Below, piece by piece: positions 20,656-31,207 of a stretch of DNA of 64,000 bases (position 1 is its first letter; each line of letters begins with the position of its first letter). A program made the translations under genes and the position numbers. A model generated the notes under the pieces. The model saw only the letters and a program-made list of their open reading frames with translations. It ran no database searches and was not told the DNA's origin. This DNA is from Caballeronia sp. TF1N1 (GTDB lineage Bacteria; Pseudomonadota; Gammaproteobacteria; Burkholderiales; Burkholderiaceae): assembly GCF_022878925.1 (NCBI RefSeq), contig NZ_CP084626.1, forward strand, positions 310,001-374,000, read 5' to 3'.

Positions 20656-21743
20656 GCGGCTTTTTGTCGGTCTATGTCGTGATGCCCGCCGCACGATTCT
20701 TCGGCAGCCGCGTCGCAGTCGTCGCCGCTCTCGTCGACATAGACCAGACGGTCGGACAACGCTTTTTGCGCGTCGAAGAATTCGTTGACCGCGAGCAATT
20801 GTTCTTTGGTCGTGTCCAGCGTATTCATCCGGTGCCGGAAGGTGTTGGCGCCGGAAAGGCCGCGAGTGTACCAGCCGATGTGCTTGCGCGCAGTCCGTAC
20901 GCCCGTGAATTCCCCGTAGAAAGCGTAGTGATCTTCGAGGTGCTCGTTCATCACCTGCTGGATCTCTTCGATGAGCGGCGGCGGCAGCCGTTCGCCCGTC
21001 GTCAGAAAATGTTCGATCTCGCGAAAGAGCCACGGTCGACCCTGCGCCGCGCGGCCAATCATGATCGCGTCCGCGCCTGTCACCGTCAGCACGTGCCGCG
21101 CCTTCTCGGGCGTCGTGATGTCGCCGTTCGCGACCACCGGAATCTTCACCGCGTTCTTGACGGCCGCGATGGTCTCGTATTCGGCGTCGCCCTTATAGAG
21201 GTCCGCGCGCGTGCGGCCATGCACGGTGAGCATGGAGATGCCGGCATCTTCCGCGATCCGCGCGATATTTAGCGCGTTCTTGTTCTCGCGATTCCACCCC
21301 GTGCGAATCTTGAGCGTGACGGGCACGGCATCCGGCCCTACGCCGACGGCCTGAACCACCGTCTCGACGATACGCGCCACGAGTTCTTCGTTCTGCAGGA
21401 GCGCGGAACCCGCCGCGACGTTGCAAACCTTCTTGGCGGGACATCCCATGTTGATGTCGATGACCTGCGCGCCGTTCGCGACGTTGTGGCGCGCGGCTTC
21501 GGCCAGCATCCGCGGGTCGGCGCCCGCGATCTGAACGGAGATCGGCTCGACTTCGCCCGCGTGGTTGGCGCGCCGCATGGTCTTTTCGCTCTTCCACAAC
21601 TGCGCGTTCGAAGCGACCATCTCCGACACCGCGTAGCCCGCGCCCATGCGCTTGCAGAGCTGACGGAACGGACGGTCGGTGACGCCTGCCATCGGGGCGA
21701 CGAACAGGTTGTTGCGCAGAACGTGTGAACCAATGCTTGGCAT
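20652..21743 (-). CDS. dusB: tRNA-dihydrouridine synthase B
   Basis: FMN enzyme that reduces uridines in the tRNA D-loop. The 363-residue TIM-barrel product shows the Dus motifs LFVAPMAGVTDRPFR near residue 13, VIDINMGCPAKKV near 94 with the active-site cysteine, LKIRTGWN near 143, and GRAAQGRPWLF near 223. An acidic, Cys/His-containing tail of about 25 residues (SGDDCDAAAEESCGGHH) follows the usual C-terminus and is not a feature I recognise in other family members. It is coupled to fis by a four-base overlap. Confidence 0.95.
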   Translation of the reverse strand: MPSIGSHVLRNNLFVAPMAGVTDRPFRQLCKRMGAGYAVSEMVASNAQLWKSEKTMRRANHAGEVEPISVQIAGADPRMLAEAARHNVANGAQVIDINMGCPAKKVCNVAAGSALLQNEELVARIVETVVQAVGVGPDAVPVTLKIRTGWNRENKNALNIARIAEDAGISMLTVHGRTRADLYKGDAEYETIAAVKNAVKIPVVANGDITTPEKARHVLTVTGADAIMIGRAAQGRPWLFREIEHFLTTGERLPPPLIEEIQQVMNEHLEDHYAFYGEFTGVRTARKHIGWYTRGLSGANTFRHRMNTLDTTKEQLLAVNEFFDAQKALSDRLVYVDESGDDCDAAAEESCGGHHDIDRQKAA

Positions 21744-22000
21744 GAAGGCTTGGGCGTGGCGCCGACGACATAAAGCAAGGCGCCATGAAAAGCGCCGCGC
21801 TGCGTCGAGCGTTTGCTAGTGCTGAAGGGAAACGCGTATTTTAACGCGAAGCGGGTGCTGAAATTAAGAGCAATCGCGCGCAAGTCTTTAAATCTTCTAT
21901 GAAAGCGGACGAGCTCATAGAGGATAAGTCGGGCTTTGTGCTGACGAATGAGGCGGCGTCGCGTCGTGCGACGGGCCGCCGAATACAGATAGAAAGCGGA

Positions 22001-23212
22001 TCAGCGTCTTTGCCCGAACATCATCTGACGGGCGAGCGCCGTCTTCAATGGCGGCAGGAACTCGAGCGCCGTCAAAGCAAGCCCGCGCATCGCGGCAAGC
22101 GGAGCGAAGTCCACCGTGAAGATGCGCGCGAGCGTATCGGTGGCGCCGATCGTCAGACGCCGGTCGAGCGCGCGGCGTTGAGCGAAGCGCAGAAGCGCAA
22201 GCGGACGCGCGCCATCGGCGGACAAGGCATCCGACAGCGCGCGTGCATCGCGCAAGCCCAAGTTCAGTCCTTGACCCGCGACCGGGTGCAAGGTCTGCGC
22301 CGCGTTGCCGATTGCGACCGTGCGGCGATCCACCAGCGCGTGGAGCGCGGTGAGCCCGAGCGGAAACGCCGCCCGCGACGCGATGCGCGTGAAGCGGCCC
22401 ATGCGCGTACCGAAGGCATCGCCGAGTTCGGCGAGAAACGCCGAGTCGTCGAGCTGCATGCGCCGCGCGGCTTCGTCGGGCGAACCGCACCAGACGAGCG
22501 AATAGTCCGCGTGACGCGCGCCGCCGCAGGGCAGCAACGCAATCGGACCTTCGCGCGTGAAGCGCTCCCATGCCACGTTCGCCTGAGGCTCCGATACGCT
22601 CACCGTACCGACGATCGCCGTTTGCCCATAATCGCGCGCGTGCCGTTCGTTCGAGACGGCGCTCTCGCCCGAAGTCTGCTGATACAGCCCGCCTTCCGCG
22701 TTCACCAGCACGCGCACGCGGATCGTGCGTTCGCCCGCCGAAGACTTGAGCGGCAAGGTGACGCCCTCGTTGTCCTGCAGCGGCGGCAGCGCGGAGGTCT
22801 CCGTGAGCCAGTCCACGTTCGTTGCGCGCACCCCGCTGGCAAGCGCACTGACGAGCGAACCGTAGCGCACCACGTAGCCCAGCTCGGGCAACTCGTGTTC
22901 GTCGTGCTCGATCAGCGTGCGGCCGAAGTGCCCGCGCTGCGACACGTGGATGCGGCGGATCGGCGTGGCATCGGCGGGAAAGCCGAGCGGCTGAAGCATC
23001 ACGCGGCTGCCATGCGAGAGCGCGAGCGAACGCGGATCGCTCGCGGCGGCTTCAGGCGTGCGTGCGTCGATCAACGCGATCGACAAGCGTTGCGTGGCGC
23101 TGCGCCGCGCAAGCCAGCCCGCGAGCGCGAGCCCGACCGGCCCCGCGCCGACAATGGCGATGTCATGGTCGAAATGCCCTTCGTCGTGCACGGGCCTGGT
23201 CGTGTCGTTCAT
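22001..23212 (-). CDS. ubiH: UbiH-type FAD-dependent ubiquinone hydroxylase
   Basis: Flavoprotein monooxygenase of the UbiH/UbiF/COQ6 family, acting in ubiquinone ring hydroxylation. The 403-residue product has the dinucleotide loop DIAIVGAGPVGLALAG at residues 17-32, the middle DG-like region, and the second FAD motif RRTVAIGNAAQTLHPVAGQGLNLGLRD (quoted in part) near 303 with GNAAQTLHPV. Which ring carbon it hydroxylates cannot be decided from sequence alone. It lies one base after pepP on the same strand, the familiar pepP-ubiH pair. Confidence 0.87.
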   Translation of the reverse strand: MNDTTRPVHDEGHFDHDIAIVGAGPVGLALAGWLARRSATQRLSIALIDARTPEAAASDPRSLALSHGSRVMLQPLGFPADATPIRRIHVSQRGHFGRTLIEHDEHELPELGYVVRYGSLVSALASGVRATNVDWLTETSALPPLQDNEGVTLPLKSSAGERTIRVRVLVNAEGGLYQQTSGESAVSNERHARDYGQTAIVGTVSVSEPQANVAWERFTREGPIALLPCGGARHADYSLVWCGSPDEAARRMQLDDSAFLAELGDAFGTRMGRFTRIASRAAFPLGLTALHALVDRRTVAIGNAAQTLHPVAGQGLNLGLRDARALSDALSADGARPLALLRFAQRRALDRRLTIGATDTLARIFTVDFAPLAAMRGLALTALEFLPPLKTALARQMMFGQRR

Positions 23213-23213
23213 A

Positions 23214-24611
23214 TCAGTCTTGGTTCGATTCGCGCATCAGCGCTTCGATTTCGTCGGCATCGACGGGCACTTCGCGGGTGAGTAGCTCGCAGCCATCGGG
23301 CGTGACGATGGCGTCGTCCTCGATACGAATGCCGATGTTCCAGTAGCGCTCGGGCACGTCTTCGGCGGCGCGCACGTAAAGGCCTGGTTCGATGGTGAGC
23401 GCGTTGCCCGCGGCGAGCGTGCGCCACTCGCGCGCGCCCTGCGCATCGCGCGGGCCGTCGGCGTTGCGATAGTCGCCCGCGTCATGCACGTCCATGCCGA
23501 GCCAGTGCCCCGTGCGATGCATGTAGAAGCGCGCGAAGGCGCGTTCGCCGATCACGTCATCGACATTGCCGAACTTCGCTTTATCGAGGATGCCGGTATC
23601 GAGCAAACCTTGCGACAGCACTTTCACCGCGGCCTGATGCGGCGCGTCGAAACTGACGCCGGCGCGGGTCGCTTCGATGGCGGCGCTTTGCGCGGCCAGC
23701 ACGATGTCGTAAAGCTCGCGCTGCGGCGGCGTGAACAGACCGCTTGCCGGGAAAGTGCGTGTGATGTCGGAGGCGTAGCCGTCGAGTTCGCAGGCGGCGT
23801 CGATGAGGATCAGGTCGCCATCCCGCGCGATGGCATTGCCCGCCGGATAGTGCAGCACGCAGGCATTCGCCCCCGCCGCGACGATGGAACCGTAAGCGGG
23901 CGCCTGCGCGCCGCGTCGGCGGAACGTATAGAGCAGTTCGGCTTCGATCTCGTATTCGTGCATGCCGGGACGACACGCACGCATGGCGCGCCGATGCGCT
24001 TCGGCTGAAATCGACCCGGCGCGTCGCATGATCGCGATTTCGTGCGCGTCTTTCACGAGCCGCATCTCGTCGAGCAGCGGCAGGAGATTGCGTGCCTCTT
24101 CCGGCGCGCGAACACCGCTGCGGCCTTGCGCGCGCACGGCGGCGAGCCAGCCGCGCACTTGCGCGTCCACTTCCGCCGATGCCCCGAGCGCGTAGTACAA
24201 CGCGGGTCTGTCCGCGATGAGACGCGGCATCTCCTCGTCGAGCGAATCGATGGCGAAGGTGGCATCGAAACCGAAGGCATCGCGCGCGGCTTCGGGGCCA
24301 AACCGAAAGCCTTCCCAGGTTTCGCGCTCGGCGTTCTTTTCGCGGCAAAAGAGGATGGATGCAGGCTCGCCGTCTTGCGCGCTCGCGTTCAGCACGAGCG
24401 TTGCCTCGGGCTCGGTGAAGCCTGTCAGATAGTAGAAATAGCTGTCGTGGCGAAAGGGGTAGTCGGCGTCGCGGTTACGCAAGACTTCCGGCGCGGTAGC
24501 CACGACGGCGATGCCCCCGCCTTGGGCGCGCATCGCGGCGAGCACGCGTTCGCGGCGGCCGCGATAGACGTCGACGGCGATGGGGCTGGCGAGTTCGGTG
24601 AGTGAGTTCAT
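23214..24611 (-). CDS. pepP: Xaa-Pro aminopeptidase P
   Basis: Manganese enzyme releasing N-terminal residues before proline. The 465-residue product has an N-terminal creatinase-like domain and a C-terminal pita-bread domain with the metal ligands in order: IDAACELDGYASDITRTFP (two Asp), HRTGHWLGMDVHD (His), TIEPGLYV (Glu) and RIEDDAIVT (Glu). ATG at 24611 (MNSLTELASP) was chosen over an upstream in-frame start. It is followed within two bases by ubiH, indicating co-transcription. Confidence 0.93.
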   Translation of the reverse strand: MNSLTELASPIAVDVYRGRRERVLAAMRAQGGGIAVVATAPEVLRNRDADYPFRHDSYFYYLTGFTEPEATLVLNASAQDGEPASILFCREKNAERETWEGFRFGPEAARDAFGFDATFAIDSLDEEMPRLIADRPALYYALGASAEVDAQVRGWLAAVRAQGRSGVRAPEEARNLLPLLDEMRLVKDAHEIAIMRRAGSISAEAHRRAMRACRPGMHEYEIEAELLYTFRRRGAQAPAYGSIVAAGANACVLHYPAGNAIARDGDLILIDAACELDGYASDITRTFPASGLFTPPQRELYDIVLAAQSAAIEATRAGVSFDAPHQAAVKVLSQGLLDTGILDKAKFGNVDDVIGERAFARFYMHRTGHWLGMDVHDAGDYRNADGPRDAQGAREWRTLAAGNALTIEPGLYVRAAEDVPERYWNIGIRIEDDAIVTPDGCELLTREVPVDADEIEALMRESNQD

Positions 24612-24938
24612 TCGCCGATTGTAGCGCCGGGTTTCGATGCAGGGGGACTCGGCCATTCGGCCTGGTGGTTAGTGCGGTGAGTACGGTGAGGGTAGGGCGG
24701 AATTTGCGGTCGAGTGGAGCGCGCGGGGCGTATGTGCTTGCATCGCGGGCGAATCGGCGCGCGGAATGTCGATTTGCGGCGATGCGTAGGGTCTCAGGCC
24801 CGATGGATCTACGCAGCATTACGGATTGATTCGTCGCATGTCTTCGACTTCCGTGATGCATGCTGTCGGCAGTCGAGTCACCGAAGCGAAGCGGCGAACG
24901 CCGCACTACGACGTGTCGCCTACTCGCAACCAAGCTGC
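24612..24938. other. Intergenic region upstream of pepP
   Basis: A 327-base gap between the RlmL-like gene stop and the pepP start. Short frames are open, but none has coding character or a ribosome-binding site I trust. No terminator or regulatory motif was recognised; the pepP promoter must lie here if pepP is not read through from upstream. Confidence 0.35.
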
Positions 24939-26252
24939 TTACTCTTCGCTCGCTCGATTCCGCACGCTGCCCGCGATCAGATCGAAGCGGAACAAACGGC
25001 ATTCGAGCGCGCCATTGAAGAGCGGCGTCTTGGTCGATTCGCGCAACCGCAACATGCCCGGCAGCTTGCGGTCCGAAGTCAGCACGTAAGCGCGCCAGCC
25101 CGGGAAGCGTTGCTTGAGCGCGTTGCCCAAGGAAATGAAGAATTCGGTATCGGCGGGATCGGGTTGAGCGCGCGCGAAGGCTTCTTCGTCGTCACGATCG
25201 TCGCGACGCGAACGCGGCGTGTCGCGAATCTCGCCGCGTGGGCCGCGTCCACGCACTTCGATCCGCTCGCCATACGGCGGATTCGCCACGAGAATGCCGG
25301 GCGCTTCCGTGGGCGGCATCATGTTGCGGGCATCGACCTGTTTGAGCTGCAGGTTCGATACACCGGCGCGGCTCAGATTGGCGCGCGCCTTTTCCAGCAT
25401 GTCGCCGGAGATGTCGCTGCCGAAGATGTTCAACTCCGAGCGCGCCGAGCGCGCGGCGCGCTTCGCTTCGCCAGCGGCCGACTTGAGCTTCTGCCACATG
25501 CCCGGATGAAACGGCTTGAGCTTCTCGAAGCCAAAGCGCCGTTCACTACCCGGCGCGATATCGAGCGCGGTCTGCGCGGCTTCGGCGAGGAAGGTGCCGC
25601 TGCCGCACATCGGATCGAAGAGCGGCGTGCCGGGCGTCCATCCCGTGAGACGCAGGATGCCGGCTGCAAGATTTTCGCGCAGGGGCGCCGCGCCCTTGTC
25701 CAGACGCCAGCCGCGCTTGAAGAGCGGCTCGCCGGAGGTATCGAGATAGAGCGTGCATTCGTTCACCGTGAGGAACGCGAACACGCGCACGTCCGGCTGC
25801 GCGGTGTCGATGCTCGGGCGCGCGCCGGCAACATCGCGCAGGCGGTCGCAGACGGCGTCCTTTACACGCAGCGTCGTGAATTCGAGGCTCTTCACCGGCG
25901 ACTTGATGGCGGTGAGATCGACGCGCATTGTCTGGCTCGGCGTGAACCATTGCTCCCAGCGCTGCTGGTGCGTGAGTTCGTAGATATCGTGTTCGTTGCG
26001 ATACGGGCCCTGCGCGATCTTCAAGAGCACGCGGCTCGCAATACGCGAATGCAGATTCGCCGCCATGCCCGCGACCCAGCCGCCCCGGAAGTGCACGCCA
26101 CCGGGAACCTGTGCGCCGACGGCAAGCGTTCCGCCGCCGGATAACGGCGCGCTTGCGACATGGCGCTCCCCGATCTCGGCGAGCTCGGCGGCAAGCGGCG
26201 CTTCGAGACCGCGCGGGCAGGGGACAAACCAGTCGAAGAGGGGGGAGGACAT
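24939..26252 (-). CDS. THUMP-domain SAM-dependent RNA methyltransferase, RlmL-like
   Basis: A 437-residue protein with an N-terminal THUMP-type RNA-binding part (about residues 10-160) and a C-terminal Rossmann methyltransferase: FDPMCGSGTFLAEAA near residue 213 is the SAM-binding motif and LVANPPYGERIE near 322 the catalytic NPPY of N2-guanine methyltransferases. By family it probably makes m2G in 23S rRNA like the N-terminal half of RlmL. A low-complexity insert rich in Arg, Asp and Glu (about residues 335-365) interrupts the catalytic domain. Confidence 0.85.
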   Translation of the reverse strand: MSSPLFDWFVPCPRGLEAPLAAELAEIGERHVASAPLSGGGTLAVGAQVPGGVHFRGGWVAGMAANLHSRIASRVLLKIAQGPYRNEHDIYELTHQQRWEQWFTPSQTMRVDLTAIKSPVKSLEFTTLRVKDAVCDRLRDVAGARPSIDTAQPDVRVFAFLTVNECTLYLDTSGEPLFKRGWRLDKGAAPLRENLAAGILRLTGWTPGTPLFDPMCGSGTFLAEAAQTALDIAPGSERRFGFEKLKPFHPGMWQKLKSAAGEAKRAARSARSELNIFGSDISGDMLEKARANLSRAGVSNLQLKQVDARNMMPPTEAPGILVANPPYGERIEVRGRGPRGEIRDTPRSRRDDRDDEEAFARAQPDPADTEFFISLGNALKQRFPGWRAYVLTSDRKLPGMLRLRESTKTPLFNGALECRLFRFDLIAGSVRNRASEE

Positions 26253-26408
26253 GAGGCGGATTCTGGATGGCGTAAAGGCGGTATTGTACGCGGGGCCATC
26301 CGAAGGTCGCGCACCGTTGGTGGGCGTGAACCCGTAAAGCCGGCTGCGCCAGCGTTCTTCGATTGAAGCTGGCGCGTTTATCGCTGTCGTCGCGGCGGCT
26401 TCATGCGA

Positions 26409-27851
26409 TCAATCCACCGCCTTCATCATATCCTCCACCACCTTCTTCGCGTCCCCGAAAACCATCATCGTCTTGTCCATATAGAACAGTTCGTTATCGA
26501 GCCCGGCGTAGCCCGCCGCCATTGACCGCTTGTTCACGATGATCGTGCGCGCCTTGTACGCTTCAAGAATCGGCATGCCCGCAATCGCCGATTTCGGGTC
26601 GGTCTTCGCCGCAGGATTCACCACGTCGTTGGCGCCGAGCACGAGCACCACATCCACCTGCCCGAACTCGCTGTTGATGTCGTCCATCTCCTGCACCATT
26701 TCGTAGGGCACTTCCGCTTCGGCGAGCAGTACGTTCATGTGCCCCGGCATGCGCCCGGCGACCGGATGAATCGCATAGCGCACGTCGATGCCTTTCTCCA
26801 CGAGCTTGTCCGTCAATTCCTTCAGCGCATGCTGCGCGCGCGCCACCGCAAGCCCGTAACCCGGCACGATCACCACGCTTTCCGCATTGCCGAGCATGAA
26901 GGCCGCGTCATCGGCGGAACCGGATTTCACCGGGCGCTGTTCCTGCGCGCCGCCCACCGCCGGGCCGCCCGCTTCGCCGCCGAAGCCGCCGAGAATCACG
27001 TTGAAGAAGGAGCGGTTCATCGCCCGGCACATGATGTAGGACAGAATCGCGCCCGACGATCCCACCAGCGAACCCGCGATGATCAGCATCGGATTGTTGA
27101 GCGAGAAACCAATGCCCGCCGCCGCCCAGCCCGAATACGAATTGAGCATGGACACGACCACCGGCATATCCGCGCCGCCAATCGGAATGATGATGAGCAC
27201 GCCCAGCGCGAACGCGATCAACGTCATCACGATGAACGGCAACCATGATTGCGTCAGCATGAAGATCACGCCGAAGCCGATCATCGCCACGGCAAGGAGC
27301 AAGTTGATGAGATGCTGTCCCGAATACGTGACGGGCGCGCCCTGAAAGAGCCGGAACTTGTACTTGCCCGACAGCTTGCCGAACGCGATCACCGAACCTG
27401 AAAACGTGATCGCCCCGACGAACGTGCCGATGAACAACTCGACGCGATTGCCATACGGCATGTAATAGCCCGGCGGCGCAAGGCCGAACGCCGAAGGTTC
27501 GGACACCACCGCATACGCAATGCAGACCGCCGCGAGCCCGATCAGCGAGTGCATCGCGGCGACGAGTTCGGGCATCTTCGTCATCTCGACTTTCGCCGCG
27601 ATATAGGCGCCCGCCGCGCCGCCGATCAGAAGCGCCGCGAACAAGAGCGTGAGTCCGAGCGAGAGATTGGAACCGAGATAGGAAGCCTGCTTCGCAATGA
27701 GCGCGAGCGTGGTGACGATGGCAATCGCCATCCCCGCCATGCCGAACGTATTGCCGATGCGCGCGGTCTTCGGATTGGACAAGCCCTTCAGCGCCTGAAT
27801 GAAGCATACCGAAGCGACGAGATAAAGAAGAGTGACGACGTTCATGCTCAT
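26409..27851 (-). CDS. pntB: Proton-translocating NAD(P)+ transhydrogenase, beta subunit
   Basis: Membrane subunit coupling proton flow to hydride transfer from NADH to NADP+. The 480-residue product has a long membrane domain of about eight or nine helices (residues 1-270) and a C-terminal NADP-binding domain with VVIVPGYGLAVARAQHA near 326 and HPVAGRMPGHMNVLLAEA near 363. Its ATG directly abuts the stop of the small alpha-2 gene. Last gene of the pnt operon. Confidence 0.95.
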   Translation of the reverse strand: MSMNVVTLLYLVASVCFIQALKGLSNPKTARIGNTFGMAGMAIAIVTTLALIAKQASYLGSNLSLGLTLLFAALLIGGAAGAYIAAKVEMTKMPELVAAMHSLIGLAAVCIAYAVVSEPSAFGLAPPGYYMPYGNRVELFIGTFVGAITFSGSVIAFGKLSGKYKFRLFQGAPVTYSGQHLINLLLAVAMIGFGVIFMLTQSWLPFIVMTLIAFALGVLIIIPIGGADMPVVVSMLNSYSGWAAAGIGFSLNNPMLIIAGSLVGSSGAILSYIMCRAMNRSFFNVILGGFGGEAGGPAVGGAQEQRPVKSGSADDAAFMLGNAESVVIVPGYGLAVARAQHALKELTDKLVEKGIDVRYAIHPVAGRMPGHMNVLLAEAEVPYEMVQEMDDINSEFGQVDVVLVLGANDVVNPAAKTDPKSAIAGMPILEAYKARTIIVNKRSMAAGYAGLDNELFYMDKTMMVFGDAKKVVEDMMKAVD

Positions 27852-28172
27852 TTACGCGCCCTCTTTCTTGATGAGTTTTCTCGGCTCTTTGCGCTTGAAC
27901 ATTTCAAGCATTCGCCGGGTCACGAGAAAGCCGCCGAACACGTTCACCGCCGCAAGCAGCACCGCGAGCGTGCCGAAGAACTTGCCAGCGCCGCCGATTG
28001 TCAGACCGACCGCAAGCATCGCGCCAACGATGACGATTGCCGAGATTGCATTCGTCACCGCCATCAAGGGTGTGTGCAGCGCGGGCGTGACGTTCCAGAC
28101 CACGTGGTAGCCGACGTAAATCGCCAGCACGAAGATGATGAGATTGATCACCGTGTGATTGATGACGTCCAT
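27852..28172 (-). CDS. pntAB: NAD(P)+ transhydrogenase, alpha subunit part 2 (membrane)
   Basis: A 106-residue membrane protein with three hydrophobic helices (about residues 8-25, 40-60 and 65-85) starting [20 protein letters not shown]. It corresponds to the C-terminal membrane part of E. coli PntA, here a separate gene as in many betaproteobacteria. It lies between the soluble alpha-1 gene and pntB, with no gap to pntB. Confidence 0.93.
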   Translation of the reverse strand: MDVINHTVINLIIFVLAIYVGYHVVWNVTPALHTPLMAVTNAISAIVIVGAMLAVGLTIGGAGKFFGTLAVLLAAVNVFGGFLVTRRMLEMFKRKEPRKLIKKEGA

Positions 28173-28190
28173 GTTGATCTCCGTGTGCTT

Positions 28191-29336
28191 TTAAGCCGCC
28201 GGGCGCGTGACTTGCCCGTCGCGGCACTGAAGCGTGGCCGCGACGATATCGTCCGCAAGGTCGATGTTGAGCGTGCCTTCCTTCGTGATGATCAGCTTCA
28301 GGAAGTCGAGCAGGTTGCGCGCGTAGAGCGCGGAGGCGTCGGTGGCGACCATCGACGCCAGATTCGTGAAGCCTACGATATGCACGTCATGCTTCATCAC
28401 CACCTGATCGACTTCGGTGAGCGGACAGTTGCCGCCTTTACGGCCGTCGAATTCGGGTCCGCGTCCCGCCGCGAGATCGACGATCACCGAGCCCGGTTTC
28501 ATATGCTTGACCGTTTCCACGGACAGCAAGGTGGGCGCGGGACGGCCGGGAATCAGCGCGGTCGAGATGACGATATCCGCCGCCTTTGCGCGTTCATGCA
28601 CCTGCGCCGACTGACGCGCGAGCCAGCTCGGCGGCATGGGCCGCGCGTAGCCGCCCACGCCTTCCGCCGCCGCGCGTTCCTCGTCGGTTTCGAAGGGGAC
28701 ATCGACGAACTTCGCGCCCAGGGATTCGATCTGCTCTTTCACGGCTGGCCGCACATCCGACGCTTCGACCACGGCGCCCAAGCGCTTGGCAGTCGCAATC
28801 GCCTGCAGTCCCGCGACGCCCGCGCCCAGCACGAGCACGCGCGCGGCTTTCACGGTGCCGGCGGCGGTCATCAGCATCGGCATGAAGCGCTGGTAATACT
28901 GGCAGGCGACGAGCACCGCCTTGTATCCCGCGATGTTCGCCTGCGACGACAGCACGTCGAGACTCTGCGCGCGCGTCGTGCGCGGCGCGGCTTCGAGCGC
29001 GAACGCGGTCACGCCGGTGGCGGCGAGCCGCGCGGTGTTTTCGGTATTGAATGGATCGAGCATGCCGATGACCACGGCGCTCGGCGTGAGCCACGCGAGT
29101 TCGTCGATGCCCGGAGACTGAACTTTCAGAACGAGTTCGGCGGAAAAAGCGGTGGCGGCATCGACGAGATCGGCGCCCGATTGCGCGAAGGCGTCGTCGA
29201 CATAACTCGCTCGCAAGCCCGCGCCGCTTTGCACCGAAACACGATGCCCCTGAGTGACGAGTTTCTTGACCGTTTCGGGCGTGGCGGCGACACGCGCCTC
29301 GTTCGCCCCCGTTTCAGCAGGCACTCCGATGTGCAT
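28191..29336 (-). CDS. pntAA: NAD(P)+ transhydrogenase, alpha subunit part 1 (NAD-binding)
   Basis: Soluble NAD(H)-binding domain of the transhydrogenase, homologous to alanine dehydrogenase. The 381-residue product begins MHIGVPAETGANEARVAATP and has the Rossmann loop VLVLGAGVAGLQAIATAKRLG near residue 170 and KPGSVIVDLAAGRG near 270. ATG at 29336 was chosen because AGGAGG lies about eight bases upstream and the N-terminus is conserved. First gene of the three-gene pnt operon, divergent from nudJ. Confidence 0.95.
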   Translation of the reverse strand: MHIGVPAETGANEARVAATPETVKKLVTQGHRVSVQSGAGLRASYVDDAFAQSGADLVDAATAFSAELVLKVQSPGIDELAWLTPSAVVIGMLDPFNTENTARLAATGVTAFALEAAPRTTRAQSLDVLSSQANIAGYKAVLVACQYYQRFMPMLMTAAGTVKAARVLVLGAGVAGLQAIATAKRLGAVVEASDVRPAVKEQIESLGAKFVDVPFETDEERAAAEGVGGYARPMPPSWLARQSAQVHERAKAADIVISTALIPGRPAPTLLSVETVKHMKPGSVIVDLAAGRGPEFDGRKGGNCPLTEVDQVVMKHDVHIVGFTNLASMVATDASALYARNLLDFLKLIITKEGTLNIDLADDIVAATLQCRDGQVTRPAA

Positions 29337-29557
29337 ATTCGAATCCTCCTGTCTTCTCGCTTCCGCGCCGGGGCTGGCGTCAGGAAACTCGGGGCTGAGT
29401 TTCGTTTCAAATGCTGGAATCAACGGCTGTCTCCACTGTAACCGAAGAATGAGCCGATCCGGCACTCGTTCTTTCCCGCCGAGGGTTGTCACTCGTTTCA
29501 CGAGCGAGCTTCGAAGGCGCCGGGCGCGATGAGCGTCGGCACGATAAAATATCGAAC

Positions 29558-30049
29558 ATGAAATCAGATACTTGGGCTCCTCACGTCACGGTGGCTTCGG
29601 TCATCGAAGCCGATGGACGCTTCCTCGTCGTCGAGGAGCACACATCCAGCGGCCTGAAAATCAACCAGCCTGCCGGTCATCTGGAAGCAGGCGAATCGCT
29701 GGTTCAGGCAGCTATCCGCGAGACGCTGGAGGAAACGGCGCATCGCTTCGAACCCGAGGCCCTCGTCGGCGCCTACATGACGCACTTCACGCGGGCGAGC
29801 GGCGATGTCACGTATCTGAGCTTTACGTTTTGCGGCAAGTCGCTCGGCGAGACGGCGAGGCGGGCGTTGGACGAAGGCATTGTCCGCGCGATGTGGTTGA
29901 CCGCCAACGAGCTCCGCGCGATCAGCGAGCGGCATCGGACGCCGCTCGTCATGCAGCGGGTTGACGATTATTTATCCGGGCGGCGCGTGCCGCTCGATTT
30001 CATTCATACGCATTCGGTCGCGCCGGTCGCGCCTCTTAAGCAGACTTGA
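29558..30049 (+). CDS. nudJ: Nudix hydrolase, NudJ-like
   Basis: A 163-residue Nudix protein. The full Nudix box is visible: [20 protein letters not shown] plus TA at about residues 41-62, carrying the metal-binding glutamates. E. coli NudJ hydrolyses thiamine pyrophosphates and nucleotide polyphosphates and its gene also lies just before mnmA, so position and sequence agree. ATG at 29558 begins [13 protein letters not shown]; upstream in-frame starts would only add unconserved residues. It ends 14 bases before mnmA. Confidence 0.85.
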   Translation: MKSDTWAPHVTVASVIEADGRFLVVEEHTSSGLKINQPAGHLEAGESLVQAAIRETLEETAHRFEPEALVGAYMTHFTRASGDVTYLSFTFCGKSLGETARRALDEGIVRAMWLTANELRAISERHRTPLVMQRVDDYLSGRRVPLDFIHTHSVAPVAPLKQT

Positions 30050-30063
30050 GCCGCGGTATTCCT

Positions 30064-31200
30064 ATGAGCAAGCGCAGAGTAGTGGTGGGCATGTCGGGCG
30101 GCGTGGATTCGTCGGTCACGGCATGGCTTCTGAAAGAGCAGGGTTACGACGTCGTCGGCCTCTTCATGAAGAACTGGGAAGACGACGACGACGGCGAATA
30201 TTGCTCGACGCGTCAGGACTGGATCGACGTGGTGTCGGTGGCGGATCTGCTCGGCATCGACGTGGAAGCCGTGAACTTCGCCGCCGAATACAAGGACCGC
30301 GTCTTCGCGGAGTTCTTGCGCGAGTACTCGGCCGGCCGCACGCCGAATCCGGACGTGCTGTGCAATGCCGAGATCAAGTTCAAGGCGTTCCTGGATCACG
30401 CGATGTCGCTCGGCGCGCAAACCATCGCGACCGGGCACTACGCGCGCGTGCGCGAGCAGGACGGCCTGTTCCAGTTGCTCAAGGCGACCGACTCCACGAA
30501 AGATCAGTCGTACTTTCTGCATCGGTTGAATCAGCAGCAGTTATCGAAGACGCTGTTTCCGCTCGGAGAAATTCCGAAGACGCAGGTCCGCGAGATCGCG
30601 GCCCGGATCGGTTTGCCGAACGCGAAGAAGAAGGATTCGACCGGTATTTGTTTTATCGGCGAACGGCCGTTTCGCGAATTCCTGAATCGCTATTTGCCGA
30701 CCAAGCCCGGTCCGATGAAGACGCCGGACGGCAAGGTCGTCGGCGAACATATCGGACTGGCGTTCTATACCTTTGGGCAGCGAAAGGGCATTGGTATCGG
30801 CGGCGCGAAGGACGGCAGCGGCGAGCCGTGGTTCGTCGCGGGCAAGGACATGGCGAGCAACACGCTTTATGTCGTGCAGGGGCATGACCATTCGTGGCTC
30901 TTGTCGAACACGCTGGAAGCGGGAAACACGAGTTGGGTCGCCGGGTTTGCGCCGGAAGAAGGCGCGGCTTGCGGCGCGAAGACGCGCTATCGGCAACAGG
31001 ATGCCGCGTGCCATTTCTCGCGCGCCGACGATGCCCGCTTCGCGCTCCATTTCGACGACGCGCAATGGGCGGTGACGCCGGGGCAATCGGCGGTGCTGTA
31101 TCAGGGCGATGTGTGTCTTGGTGGCGGCATCATCGAACAGGCGGCTTCGGGGCAGACTTCCGCGATGAGCGCGGAGCAGTGGGCCACGCAGGCGCTTTGA
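30064..31200 (+). CDS. mnmA: tRNA-specific 2-thiouridylase
   Basis: Adds sulfur to the wobble uridine (s2U34) of Lys, Glu and Gln tRNAs. The 378-residue product shows the PP-loop [16 protein letters not shown] near residue 9, the catalytic cysteines in [14 protein letters not shown] (about 102) and [11 protein letters not shown] (about 197), and the MnmA C-terminal beta-barrels. ATG at 30064 gives [13 protein letters not shown]. It follows nudJ in the order also seen in E. coli. Confidence 0.96.
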   Translation: MSKRRVVVGMSGGVDSSVTAWLLKEQGYDVVGLFMKNWEDDDDGEYCSTRQDWIDVVSVADLLGIDVEAVNFAAEYKDRVFAEFLREYSAGRTPNPDVLCNAEIKFKAFLDHAMSLGAQTIATGHYARVREQDGLFQLLKATDSTKDQSYFLHRLNQQQLSKTLFPLGEIPKTQVREIAARIGLPNAKKKDSTGICFIGERPFREFLNRYLPTKPGPMKTPDGKVVGEHIGLAFYTFGQRKGIGIGGAKDGSGEPWFVAGKDMASNTLYVVQGHDHSWLLSNTLEAGNTSWVAGFAPEEGAACGAKTRYRQQDAACHFSRADDARFALHFDDAQWAVTPGQSAVLYQGDVCLGGGIIEQAASGQTSAMSAEQWATQAL

Positions 31201-31207
31201 CGCTTAT